DNA from: Zonotrichia leucophrys gambelii
Taxonomy: Eukaryota > Chordata > Aves > Passeriformes > Passerellidae
Length of the DNA stretch: 64,000 nt
Direction of reading: 5' to 3'
Assembly: GCF_028769735.1 (NCBI RefSeq)
Contig: NC_088171.1
Location: 65,648,216-65,712,215 of the forward strand
The position numbers and the translations under genes are program-made. The notes beneath the pieces were generated by a model. That model made no database searches. It was not told the DNA's origin and was given only the letters and a program-made list of their open reading frames with translations. Positions 49,690 through 62,447 of this stretch are shown here, piece by piece (the first letter of the stretch is position 1; each line of letters begins with the position of its first letter).

Positions 49690-52600
49690 GACAAATGAGG
49701 GCAAAGGAGTTAACACTTTAGTGTAGGGCAAGCACACTAGTTTCACCTCATTTTGAGGGCAGGTCAGGTTCTAGGATTGGGAACAAGGCTGATATGTCTA
49801 TGCTTTGTCATTTTAATTAATATCTAATTCCAGCTCCAGATCCTTAGCAGCACACTGGAAATATACTGGATTTACTCAAGCTTTCAATTCACCCTGCTTT
49901 GGGTAGGGGCTTAACCAAAGAAATAAGCAACCTACAGGTGAAATGTGAGTTTTGACTGAAGAGTGATTGTCAATCATCAGGGTCTCATACAGGAGTCCAG
50001 TGCAGACAGACCCTTCCTTCCATCATGGCATCTGATAGAAATGGAGCAGCCCATGGAAGGCCATTCAGCATGTCATCCACATGCCTGGACATTATATATT
50101 AAAATAAACACAGGGACTCCAGAAAGACAGAATGCTTCTCCCTGCTTCACCCAGCCTTAGCAGTACATCTTCCTTTAGGGAATCAATATCCAAAGGTAAC
50201 AAGGCCGTTCTGAGCTCCTGCTCCTGACCTAACTACCTACTTGCACAGATGATCTTCTATGTTTGAAAAGCAGAATACTTTGGAAAAAGTTATGATCCAG
50301 CTTCCTGGAGATTGTTTGCTTTTTCCTCTTTCCATGCCTTTAGGCTGCTTTCTCCCTTGCCCTCCTTCTTTCTTCCTGTAGTTCTCATTATATTTTTGAA
50401 TCCTTGACTTCACCTTTTCTTGCCAGCCACACTTCTCTCAGTGACCTAAATTCAAATCTAAACATTGAGGCTCATTGAAAGAGAAGGTACACTCAGTGAA
50501 AGCAATTACACAGAACAGACAACCTATTTCTCCACTGCAAAAAGACACTTTAGATAAGTTTTAAGAGTCCATGCATATCCCACAGGATTGCATGGCTAAC
50601 TTCAGATTTGCAACAGCAATCCTCAAACTCATCAGTTAAAGATGCCCAGACCACTGCACTACTGAGTCAGTTCAGAACCCACTTAAATCTACGTTCTCCT
50701 ACATGTTTCCATATGTATTTCTGGCATTATTTAATATTTTCTTCTATCTATTTAGGAAAAAAAATCAAAGAGTAAATGAGATATCCATTCGCTGCTGACG
50801 GTATGTAGTCAAAGTCCCTACACTGAAATGCAAAGCCTCTGTTATAGATTGAAAAATCTGTTATCTTCTCTCTCCTGTAAGCTGGAACCACTACTGGAGT
50901 GGCTTCTGCAAGTCCTGCACAGCCATGAATTTTGTGGAGTCACTTGGAAGTCACAAAAACTAGTTCTGTGGAAGAATCAGCTTTGGGGCAGCTTAGCTTT
51001 CTTTTTATTTTTTTTTTTTTAATTATCCCTCTAGATGACATCTTCACTAATCTGAAGTCCTCACATGCCCTGACTTTTGTGTTGTTGGGAAGCAAGCTTT
51101 TGTTCCACAAAGGTGCAAGCCACCTCTGTTGCAGCTCAGATCTGCTCGATATTTTACACTTCAATTTCACTCTGCTCAACATCTCTGGAACTGGCTTCTG
51201 GGAGAGCAATGCAAATCTACACCAGCAAATCCCTCTGCCAGCTGTGGGTCCCAAAACTGTTCTGGGAAGGAGCCGAGCCCTTCCAGTCCTTTGCAGGGCC
51301 TCTCCTAATTGACTTTCACTGTGCTCATGGAAACCACCTCCAGCCTGATCCAGCCTTCACTACCTCCATGGATGATGCCCTGTTTTGCCTGTGTGCACAC
51401 AGCCCGTCAGGATGCATTTCAGGGCTCCATGGAAGGACACTCAGGCATGTGGCAGGAGGGAAGTTCAACAGAAGGCCTCGTCTGGATAGCCAGGGGAGCA
51501 GGGCTGCAGAGTGCAACACTTTCTACCTCCCACACAGTACAGATGCAGCCCAGGTGGCTCAGAGTTTTTATTACTGCACTGGTGGAGAAGCTCGAAGGAA
51601 TGTAGATTTGGACAGTCTGGAAGTCATTATCCCATGGTGCTGTCTTTAGAGTTGCTATTCTGCCTTGGACAAGCTCCCTGAAAATGTGCACAGGCTAACT
51701 CTTATGCAATAATAAATGAAATAGAGCTTTACATAAAAATAGCAATTGCCAGGATGTATAGATTTGTCTTTGAGGGAAATATGCATTTGCTGAATTACAA
51801 GAACTGTTGTGGAAAGCAAAGATGCTCTGCTCAAGGTTGTTACTAAATATCTGCAAAGAACCAGAGGCCCAACTTCATTCAGCACAGACCTTCCTTGTGC
51901 TGTGCAGTCAGCAATATTCACATGTGATACTTGACCTTCCTGAACTGCATATTTTACAGCTTGATTTTTTTTTTAAAGCAAAAATAAAAGCAAAAAAGAC
52001 ACTTCAAAGCATCTTCAGCATGTGCTGCAGGCATGTGCTACATCCTAGTTACAGCTAGTGGGATTGAACCAGACACTGTCAGCAGACAGTAGTTTGATCC
52101 AGTCACTGGGGTCCCAGCAAAGCCTTTCTTCTGGAAGAGCATCACTTTGCTTCAGCTCTCACACCAAGCTGGCTAGCAGATTACAAAGCTTATAACCTTT
52201 TACATGTTAAGAGTGTATTTTTTCCATTTCCCAGTCACATACAGAGCAAAAGTTCTTTCCCCTTTGAGTGTCCTAAAACATATTATATTTTGAGTTCAGA
52301 AATTTACATCTCTGTGGAGAGGAAAGACAAATAAAAGGGTAAAAGAGCAAAATATGTGAAACTGGGAATGCTCATCCTTTTAATGTGGCAGCCTGTGTTC
52401 CTCCCACTGTTGTGTGAACTGCGAGTCCCTTCCTTTAACCAGCTAGGTCTGCTGTTTGGTTATTCCTCAGCTGTCATTGTCCTCTGCTTTGCTCCTGGTT
52501 TCGACATGAAGCAATACAATACTGCCCAGTATCCCAGCACTGAGCCCACTTAGCTACACCACTATCTTTCCTTCCAGGTAGGGTAGTCTGAACCAGGTTC

Positions 52601-55148
52601 TCTTACTCCACAATGACATTTAGTGAGAAGGTGGCATCTGGAATCATGCTTTTTGTGCAAGTGCACCAGCAGGCATGAGGAAAGAAGCACAGACTGCTGA
52701 CACACATGGCTGTGAGAGTTTCCCACCCAAGTCAGTGGCACAACACCGAGCTAAACCGAGGGCACCGGCAAGCTCTGGGCTCTCACTATCAGCACAGCAT
52801 CACCTACTGTTCCCCCTGTGCTTTCTGCATACGTGCTGGGCTAAACTCCAGGGATTAATTTACCACCCACTGAGCAGTTTTGCAGAGGAGGAAGGGATCA
52901 AAGATTAGTTCAACAACATGAAGTTGTCACAAATGACGCAGAGGCCGGTATTTCCTCTTGGCAGCCCGGAGTGCTGAGAGGGCTGGTGCTGGCACCTCCT
53001 TAGGTGACACCAGCACTGCTCTCCATGCCAGAGTAGCACCACTGGAAGGCAGCACTGCCCAGACCCATATACATTTGGCTGCCAGAAAAGCTCCAGGTGT
53101 GGTATCCCAGGAAAATGCCAGCTCAGCTTGCATGAGGCTGGTGCTGATGGTACTCGGGGAAAGCCTCATCCAGATCTGAGGTACTTCTGATTATTTTTAC
53201 ACTATTATCCTCCCCCCACCATATATTTTCCTGCCTTGATCACCAGAAGATGACTGAAAGGAGTCACCACAAGTCTGACTCCTGCTCTCAGACACCTGCA
53301 GCAGCACCACTTAGCATCAGTCCATGATAGCATGGGCAAAACTTGTGAAGAAACAAAACTCTCTCAACTCCTAACTGTTCTTTGTTTTTTTACCAGCTTT
53401 CATCCTATGTGTTGGAACCAGCACATCTGCACTGCTTGTCTAGAAACTCAGGTTTCCTTTTTCAAAGCAAGGGAGGTGACACCCTCCTTCCTTAAAGGGT
53501 CTTGGAACGCACACAGAGAAAGCAGTACAGCACATCACCGCTGAGTGCTACAATAAAACGCCAGCAGAAAGCTCCTGAAGAAAACAAGCAGGCAGCTCTG
53601 TCCTGCACTCTGCAGATGAACTCAAGCTCACTGCCAAACACAAGCAGTTCTCTTGCTGTGTGAACAGTAAACAGTAGAATTAGCTGATAACCAGCATCTT
53701 GAATTTGGCAAAGGCCCACTTTTTTCCACCCCCACTTTTAGGAAGCAAGAATGCATGAAAACTCCAAGGCTTTGAGATGGAAAGTGAACAGCAAACACTG
53801 TCTCCCTTCACCAGCTGATCCCAGAAACATAAAGGTGTACAAACTGCCTATGTTTTCACTAAGCAGCTAAAGCACATGACTGAGAAGGTTCAGATCCTGC
53901 AAACACATTTAGTGTTAATGAAGCACAGCATGATTTCAGAGGGCAGGGAAAAGGAGGCAGCACATACCAAATTGCCTTACTCCAGTCTCAAATTCCCCAC
54001 AAATACATCTGATTATCTGACCAGTAATAAAATGAAATGTTGCAAAAACTGGAGGCATTTCTCCTCAGCACTGAAAATAGCTGTAAGGAAAAAAAATGTG
54101 TGAATGCACATCATGTAATGGAACTGACAGTGGGAGAAGGAAACTTTAGTTGTATGAAAAAGTGGATTTTATGAAGAATATTTTTTGTCTTTTTATTCCT
54201 CCCTCTTCCCCTCACTCAAATTCATTTCTACACAAGATAACTCCTGAAGGATAACATTTTGATGTGGGAGACAGCCAGTCTTATGAACAGCTATGGCAAA
54301 ATGCCCTGTGGGAAGCCATCACTAAATCAATCCAGTCCATGAAACTGTGACGTGCTAAAGCAAGTAAAGAGGCCCTGGCTGCAGATGCAAAGGTGAGCCA
54401 CAGCTGCTACAGAAGCACAGGGCCCCCGTTGTCTCTCACTCCCCTGCAGAGGGCAAGCTCAAGCTGTGCCCAAAGCACAGCCTGCAAAGCAGGCTCAGAA
54501 GCAGAAAGAAAGTGCTTGTACTGCCACCTCCCTCCCATGTAGGACTGCTAGAGCACAGGTTACTGTAGGCAGGTGCTGTGGGTCAGAACTTGGTCATGCC
54601 TGGCACAGCTCTTTGGGCAATACACATCACCTTAAGGAGGTAGGGAAGCCACCTAGGGAGGAAGACCTGTGAAAATTAGGAGCTACAGTGAGTGTGGATA
54701 CATGTGATAACTAAGAGGAAGCTGGAGGGAGTGGATTGACATACTCAGCAAGGTGCTGGTGTTAGGAAACATCTTTGTGTGGGGGTTACCAGGGTCCTGG
54801 TGATCAGGATAAGAACTGAAACAGAGGCAGCAGGCTACTTCAGCTTGGGGAAGCAGGGCAGGGCTTGCCCCTTCCCCATCCCAACTTCACCAAAGAGGCA
54901 AGAAAATTCAGAGAACTTCCCGGGGTAAAGGGTCTGAACAATAGGGGCAATTTGCCAGCTCTTCACAGTTGCAGGAGTACTCATACATTGCTGGGGAAGA
55001 ACAACAGCCAGGACACTGAGATATCATTGGTATCACACACGGCTTCTGCTGCAGGATTTGCTTTTTTCTTTGAGAAGGGGGAGATGAAGAGCAGCATTTC
55101 CTTGGTAAACCCAACATGTGCCTGCTGACAGTGCCCAGCCAGAGTCTG

Positions 55149-55162
55149 ATTGCCATGGCAAT
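55149..55162. promoter_or_regulatory. Palindromic RFX-type X-box
   Basis: ATTGCCATGGCAAT is a perfect 14-base palindrome that fits the two half-sites (RYYRCC and GGYRRY type) bound by RFX-family winged-helix factors. Dimeric X-boxes of this form are found in ciliary and other RFX target promoters and enhancers. No known promoter lies beside it here. Confidence 0.45.
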
Positions 55163-55976
55163 GCCTCCCTGGAGAGCTGAGCAGGGGGTTTAGGCTGTGC
55201 CTGAGCCGGAACAGCCCTCTGAGTAACCCCTGCTCCAGCAAGGGCCTACTAACAGCTGAGTGCTCCGTACACAAGTAGGATTCAGAGCCACAAGCTGTGT
55301 CAGACACTGCTGATATTTTTTGTGAAAACCACAGTACTGTCTCTTATGTGGGAAATCCACTGTACCCATTGCTTGAACAGCAGTCAGACCAGCCCACCGG
55401 TACAAACTTCATTATTTAGTTATCATCATTAAAACATTGCAATCTTTGTTTTATCCTGTCTTTGGCAGACTGAAAAAATTACTTTGTTCTTCAGTGCCTG
55501 GTAGGAACTGGAGCAGGAACTGGACATGGATTTGGCGTACAAAGGATATTAGTGTCCCAAGGGAGAGGAGATCCTTGTACTTGCCACTCTGGCCAGCTTG
55601 CAAGGTCTCAGCATCTAGCTGGGTTTAGGAAATTCTTGGCATTTACACATGTTTTGTAACCCACTGAGTCATCCATCTAGATTATACCAGTGGTGGGAAG
55701 CAAACCAGAACCTCTTCAACATCTCTTGCAGAATTATGTCTTTTCCTCCAACATGATTCAGAGGTTATCAGGACTTAATGGGAACAATCATTAATTTACA
55801 TTTCAGCAGAAGATTTCCATGTGACTGGACCACTGTTTCACTGCTCTGGATCACCCTTCTCCATGTACATGGCAGGGATAAGCAGTTCCATGCTCTGCTC
55901 TGCATTTGTTGCAATCCAAGTACCAAAGGTTGTGAAAACAGATTTAGGTACTATACTAATACACAGTATAGATCTT

Positions 55977-56012
55977 ATTATCTAATAGATAATACAATAT
56001 TATCTAAGATAG
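55977..56012. promoter_or_regulatory. Cluster of four GATA motifs
   Basis: TTATCT (55977), AGATAA (55987), TTATCT (56000) and AGATAG (56007) occur within 36 bases in alternating orientation. GATA factors bind WGATAR. The context is very AT-rich, which raises the chance rate. Confidence 0.3.
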
Positions 56013-59000
56013 AGTTGCACATAAATGACACCAAGTCAGAAGCACTTAGTAGAGTCAGTGCTGGATCTCTATTGCCTTGCATGTGGAATAATTACTTGTG
56101 GTTATAAATAGACCACATTAAGAGTAACATGATATGCAGTATGTTATCAAACACACATCTATTTACAAGACAAGTTCTTGACCCCCCTCTAGAAAGGCCA
56201 AAGCAAAAAAACCCATAATATAAATGCATATCTTAGCTTGCCCAACAACATTTTCTAGAAGGACAGAGTCTGAGAATCAGTTATACTTTGTGCATGCAGG
56301 ATAAATACCCTGGCATTTTTCCCTAGTACACTGTGGTGTGGTTTTTTCACTCTGAACTTCAGGTTGTTTGTGCACAATATTTCTAAATAGTCATATATTA
56401 ATTTTGCCTTTCTGACAGAAAAGGGAAAAGGTAAAATTAGGAAGCAACTTATATATCCCTTTAAAAAAGTATGTAAGTTCTTGGAAGCTGTGGAAAATAA
56501 GTGAAAAACATGCCTTTTATTTCTAAACAATATTAACCTTGCCAAGAGAGAACACACTCTTGGGGTTTGGTGGTAAGGTAAACAATTACTAATTTCCCCT
56601 ATGAGTAGGAGATAATGAGATAGGCAAGCATTTTTCTGATAAAATGTTCCTTAATTTCAACATATCTACTTTTAGAATCCAAGTTGTTAGCTGAAAAGAT
56701 TTTGTTTTGATTGGTGTCATAATTCTCATTCATTTAAAAGAATCAGAAATGTCAAATCATTGTTACACAGGAAGTTTTGGGCTTGGATCAAAGTGACATT
56801 TCATTTAGCAGTCTGAATAAATGCACAGTTTAAAAGCCAACTCAATGAGAAGGAGACACTGAAATCTAAGCAAATACTTCCAACTACTGAATCCAATTTC
56901 TGCTTGTACACAAGTCATCCCTTTGGGACTGAGAAATCACTCTGAATTTTGGCTTTTTAGAACAACCTTTTAATTCAATTCAGAACAAAGATATTGAGAT
57001 GAGGTAAGCCATTTCTTACCTTCTCCTTAAAAATACATATTAAAAATATTAATCTTACACAAGAGAGAGAGGAGAGGCGCATGCAGGAGGATGCATAAGC
57101 TAAGAGCCATAAAAGTTTCCTGCTTGCCACAAACATTAGGTAGATGTTGCAGGGGTGCTTATTCTCAGATTTGTACTGAAATATTTCAGGATATTTTTAA
57201 TCAATCTTCATTACTTGTTGCTATCACTGCTGCATTGCTGGGCAAAGCCCTCAGCTTTTATTAGAAGTTAAAATATTTTTACACTTGTTACTTGCACCGC
57301 TGTGAAGAAAAGTTAACTCAACCAGAACTCCCAGAAGCTACCAAAGCCCAAGACAAATAAAACCAGGGAGAATTAAATCTTGTGAATTACACCAACCATA
57401 TCACTTTGCCTCAGGATTTGATGATGCCTGGAGCAGACTATGCCGAGCTGGCAATTTTGTCAATTATGTTTCATTTCATACATTGGGGCTGTCATAGGAT
57501 GAATTGTTATTGTAGATGTCCCTGGGGACATTGAGCTCAGGCAGCCTCACACTACATGCTAAAAAGCTTTCTCAGACAGAGTTTGTCAGAAAAAAAAATC
57601 TTCCACACAGAGCCCTGCCCTACCTGCAGCTGAGCCAGAAGGAGGGAAGCAGAGCCCCCAGACACATTCACATTCTGCACAGAGGATGCTGCACAAGAAC
57701 ATCCCCAGGCCCCCCTTGCAAGGGATGCTGACCCTAATGCAAACCAGCTGACAGCAGCAGTACATTAAAAACAACCAAACTAGGAAATAGACATGTGAAA
57801 TAGCAGAACTGCGTCAAGGACAGAATCATGCATCAAAAAACTAGAAGAAATATGTACTTGCCCAACTCCTTGTGTTCTTTTCACCTTATAAAATCACCCT
57901 GGCAGAAGCAAGACCCCCTGCTGTACCAGTCTCTTATTCTTAGATGGTGCCTAGAAAGGAGAACTAAGCACAAAGATGGGTTTTTTAAAGTCCCCAAACC
58001 TTTCCTAGGCTTTTGCATGGCTTTGAATCTGTTCCTGTCATCTGATCCTAACTGCTGTCACCTGCCAGTAATTTCCTGCCTTGCTCTTGCTTGTTTTGCC
58101 ATCATTGGATGCTGCCGTGGCAGAGAGGAAGCCTTGCCAGTGCAAAAATACTGAAGAAGATTTGGTCTCTAAACAAATTGTCAGAAGTGAGGAAGCAAGA
58201 ATATTTGTTTCTATCAGCTGCTTCATTAGCGCAGGTTGAGGTGGTAATTAAACACTATTATGGTAATGATGGGCTTAACTGGGGGCTGCACGATGGCCTA
58301 GAAATACTGTGCCCATCAGTGAAGACACACAATTACATTGCCACTGCACACTGTTGCTGTCACCTCTGTACCTGAACCATACTAATAACATGAGTGAGTC
58401 AAACCCACTTCAGTGCAGCCAAGCAAGCTGGCCTAAGTCACTCTCATAGAATTGGGAATGAGCAGAGGACATTTTGTGGACATAAACTGGATTTATGCCT
58501 CCAGTTACTTGTTCTATCCTTCAGCTGAAGCATGTTAATGAACTAAGTGGGAGCTCCCAGTTTGCTTCAGCACAAAGTCAGCTATTGCTGCACAAATCAG
58601 ATGAGCCCCTGAAGTGGGTTGGGAGCATTGTCAGTGTTTGTGAATGTGGCTCAGCTCCAGGGGAGAAGCAGATGCAAGCTGGGGTGTGGTACCAAGCAGA
58701 TGGAAAACGGTGTTTCCCTAAACAGTCCCACTAGATCTGCTGCAGCACATCTGCTGCACCCCAGTGTGTGCCTTCTTCCTTTTTCCACTCACTGCAAAAA
58801 GATTTGGACCGACTCCCTTCTTCCACTGAACCTTCAGTTGATGTTCAGACCCATGGAGAGATGACATAAGACATGACCTTTCCTGTGCATTTGCTTGCCA
58901 CACCACACTGGCCGGGAAATAAGAAAGACTCCATGAAGTGTGAAGTGTTGGATTTCAGATCCTATTTGGTGCTCATGCTTTCTTTGCACTGTTTCTGCAT

Positions 59001-59492
59001 CCAAATTCTATCCCTTAGCGAGGCTGAAGGGAATGTATCTTCCTTTTTGTATATGGGAAAACAAAGCAGATGGTCTCAGTCTGAGGGACAGATGTCCACA
59101 TCAGAAAACTGTCACCGCACTTGACACCTTCCCAGTCATACTGGCCAAAATCATCCAGAAAAGAAAAAACGCACCTTGCCATTTTGCATACATTTACATT
59201 CATTTGCATGCATTCAGGCACCTACTGAACAGAATGCTCAGCCTTCCCATTTCTTAAGTTGCACTCAAGCTCAGAAAGACTGGTGTGAAGATTACTTGTT
59301 AAAAGAGCTGACTGCCTGGTGACTTTGGTATGCAAGCTATTAATAAAAAGGGCCCTTCTATGCCAGTGTCCTATTCTCTTCCTGCCTTTTGTCAAATGGA
59401 TGAGTCTAGACACAGAAGAACAGCTCATAACAGCACTGCCCCTACCCAAAAATTCTGTAAAGGCAATGAAAACCCTTTTCTGCTAAATTTTC

Positions 59493-60645
59493 TAGGACAT
59501 GAGCAAAGCATTTGACACTGTCCTACATGACATCATCCTTGTTGCTAAACTGGAGAGACACAAATTTGACGGAGGCACCACTCAGTGGATAAGGAATTGA
59601 GTGAATATTTGCACTGAAAGAGCTGTGGTCAACAGCTCAATGTTCAAGTGGAAAGCAGTGGAAGTGGCATTCCTAAAGCATCAAGACCAGTGCTTCTTAC
59701 CATCTCTGTCAGTGACAGGGACAGTAGGATTGAGTGCACCCTCAGCAAGTTTGCTGCTGACACAAGGCTGTGTGGTGCAGTCAGCATGCTGGAGGGAAGG
59801 GATGGCATCCAGAGGGACCTGGACAGGCTGGAGAAGGCGGGCCTGTGTGAACCACATGAAATTCAACAAGGCCAAGTGCAAGGTCCTACACCTGGGTCAA
59901 GGCAATCCCAAGAACAAATACAGGCTGGGGGAGAATGGATTGAGAGCAATCCCAAGAGAATTTGTCTGGGAGTTGTTAATGAGAAGCTCATCATGGCCTG
60001 GAAATGTTCATTTACAGCCCAGAAAGCCAAATGCATCCTGGGCTGTATAAAAAGTAGTGTGGCAGTCAGGTCAAAGGAAGTGACTCTGCCCCCTTATGCC
60101 CCCCTCATGATACCCCACCTGTAGTAGTCCCATTCAGCTCTGTTTGAAGGAGAACAGAGAAGGAGGAAGAAGGAGATGGACCTGTTGTAGCAAGTCCAGA
60201 GAAAGCCACAGAGATGCTCAGAGGGCTGGAGCACCTGTCCTTTGAAGACAGGTGGAGAGGGCTGGAGTTGTTCAGCCTGGAGATGAGAAGGCTCCAGGGA
60301 GACCTTGGAGCAGCCTTCCAGTGCCTAAAGCGGGTTCTGCAAGAGAGCTGGAGAGGGAATTCTTACAAGGGCATTTGGTGACGGGACAAGCGGGAATGGC
60401 TTTAAACTGACAGAGGGTAGGTTTAATTAGATATAAGGAAGAAATTCTTTGCTGGTGGTGAGGTACTGGAACAGGCTGCCCAGAGAAGTTGTGGATGCTC
60501 CATCTCTTCAAGTGTTCAAGGCCAGGTTGGAGGGGCTTTGAGCAACCTGCTCCGGTGGAAGTTGTCTCTTCCTGTGACAGGGGAGCTGGAACTAGATGAT
60601 CTATAAGGTCCCTTCCTACCCAAATAATTCTAGGATTCTGTGAAA
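59493..60645 (+). mobile_element. CR1 LINE copy, 5'-truncated, RT to 3' tail
   Basis: The copy begins in the RT domain with [15 protein letters not shown] and continues through SKFAADTRLCGAVS and QRDLDRLEKA. Later in the frame are NEKLIMAWKCSFTAQKAKCI and IKSSVAVRSKEVTLP. It then passes into the 3' UTR (GGAACAGGCTGCCCAGAGAA, GGTTGGAGGGGCTTTGAGCA) and ends at ATAATTCTAGGATTCTGTGA. The catalytic box reads FAAD in place of FADD, losing one of the two metal-binding Asp, and several frameshifts and stops follow. It is therefore dead. It sits about 1.6 kb upstream of the ADTRP-like start codon, in the same orientation. Confidence 0.93.
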
Positions 60646-62294
60646 AGACTGGTGACGGTCCGAGTACAAAAAACACATAATACCATCCTGTTTTCCTTTA
60701 TTTTTTTTTTCCTGGCAGGGAGTTTTCTCTTTCAACCTCAAACAACCACAGAAGGCTCTACGTCTTTATTTTTCATAAGTGAGGCAGCAATAATTCACTG
60801 GGATTGTGGTGACTGGAATGCCTGGGGGATCTGGATGTGGGCAATCTGAATTAGGGGAGAAGTCAATGAAACACAGGAGAATACTGAAGTGCCTTAGTGC
60901 GAGGTCTGTTTCCCAACATGCAGGCACATTGCTGTCTGAGTTCATAGGAAATTATCCCACATGGAGCCTTGCATCTAGTAGGAGGGGGAAAAAAAAGCCA
61001 GATAAAAACAAACCAAACCAAAACACAGCAGATTGCTCAATGCCGTCTGCAAGCCAGTTAAAAGGGGAGGAAAAAGAGATCTCTTAATGCAGTCTGCTTG
61101 GCCAAAGCTCATGGGGCAATGTCTGCAGGGGCAGGAAGAGCATGCTGCCTCTCCATCCTGCATGAGGAAGGTCCAGCTGTGGGCTGGGATGTGATACCTG
61201 CTCCCCATCAAGGCGCCTGTGAAACACTCAGGTAGCAATTACTGCTGAGAGCACAGCAGTTATGAAGACTCTAGGAAATATTGTGTGTATTTTGCAGTGC
61301 TAGTTATGATTTCTTGGTGAGGCAGGAGGAGAGGAAAAAGCAACCATTCTCACGGGAACTTTTTTGTTTGCTTCATTTTGGGGTCATTTTGTATTGGTTC
61401 TTATCTTCTCAGCCCTGGTGATGCGATGATGTTGTGCTAGGGAGGAGGAGCTGTCTGAAGGTGAATAGCAGCAAATAAAGATGAAGAGAGGGAAGACAGG
61501 CTGCTCAACACTTCCTGTTTGTCACCCAAGGCCTTTGCTCTGTTGTCTCTATCCCTGCCAGAGCTTCAGAGTGACTCAGGGTTTGTCTAACCTGCCATGC
61601 ACAGCTGGGATGAATTCCAGCTGCTGGGAGCAGCATAAAGGTATAAAGGTGGCAGAGTCTTTTCCCACCAAAAAAAATCAACAGCCAGAGAAATTTTCAG
61701 CCCCAAGGACCTTTGCCTATGAATCCTGTCAGCTTCCTTGCCACCTCCATAGCTTATCAACAAATCAAGTAGGCTTTTCTTTCACAGGCCATTACATTTC
61801 CCACTTCTTTCTTTGGCAAGAGGCAAAAACAGTCAAAAACAGGCTTCCCAAGCTGAGTTGGAGACATGGCTGTACACACAGCTACAAGTGAGGAAAATGC
61901 CACTTGTTTTCACTCTCTACCCAACACATGACAGCCTGTTACACAAAATCAGCAGCAAAACTCCCCCCACACTTTTGCAAAAGAATAACCCAACCCAAAA
62001 CTTATGTAACTCTGCAACTAATCTTTGGTAATCTTGAGCAAGGCATTTAAATCCAGGGAATAAGCCTATTCTTCTCATCCCCCCCACCCCCCAGCCTATC
62101 TTGTAAAGTAAAAAGGGAAACAAACAGAAGCAAAGTTCACAGCCTTGTGGTTTTTCCTTTTGACCGGAGCAGAGTGGCATCGTGTCCCGAGACTGCTCTG
62201 AAGTTAACCCTCCTGCCTTGCCTTATCCCATGCACTGAGCACCTTAAGAGAAAAGCTGCTTTCAGAGCAGCTGTCAGTTGCTCTTGTCTGAAGC
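60646..62294 (+). promoter_or_regulatory. 5' flank and presumed promoter/5' UTR of the ADTRP-like gene
   Basis: This stretch lies between the CR1 copy and the start codon. It contains no convincing CpG island. CpGs become somewhat more frequent from about 62160 onward, including GACCGGAG and TGTCCCGAGA. A TATA-like AGGTATAAAGGTGG sits near 61640, about 650 bases before the ATG, which is too far for a simple first exon unless a 5' UTR intron exists. The transcription start cannot be fixed from sequence. A 136-codon ATG frame (61481-61891) has no recognisable family and is probably chance. Confidence 0.35.
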
Positions 62295-62447
62295 ATGGAA
62301 ATCTCTACTCTCGCCACGTACCACTGCCTTGCTTTTGTCTGGTACTTTTTCGTTGCCTACTCCATCGCACACGTGAAAACAGAGGAGCGGCCATCTGAAG
62401 TGTTCCTTTATGGTGGGCAGTGGAAATATTTGACAGTCCTCAATCTG
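62295..62447 (+). CDS. ADTRP: ADTRP-like protein, first coding exon (partial gene)
   Basis: The exon encodes 51 residues from an ATG in strong Kozak context (A at -3, G at +4) and ends at CTG followed by the donor GTAAGC, in phase 0. ADTRP/AIG1 proteins are multipass membrane hydrolases that cleave fatty-acid esters of hydroxy fatty acids through a Thr/His pair; ADTRP is also linked to endothelial TFPI expression. Visible here are a hydrophobic first membrane segment (about residues 6-24, containing YHCLAFVWYFF), a polar loop (26-36), and the family signature GGQWKYLTVLNL (40-51). Thr47 falls at the position of the known catalytic threonine of human ADTRP, and residue numbering agrees without gaps. 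The YH...WY pattern and length favour ADTRP over AIG1, which is about four residues shorter here. The catalytic His and the remaining exons lie beyond the window. Identity comes from recalled family sequence, not a search. Confidence 0.87.

Larger units (their letters stand above)
48426..59492. other. Unannotated intergenic sequence between the CpG island and the 3' CR1 copy
   Basis: No gene or dispersed repeat was recognised across about 11 kb. Local features are A-runs at 48644-48660 and 49674-49689, a T-run at 51008-51020, a palindromic X-box at 55149-55162, and a GATA cluster at 55977-56012. A 190-codon + strand frame (51077-51649) starts with TTG and has no recognisable family. Confidence 0.55.

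Noticed and set aside
51077..51649. A 190-codon + strand frame
   Set aside because: It starts with TTG, has no recognisable domain and no clear splice context. In 128 kb of two-strand sequence, about one chance frame of this length is expected.
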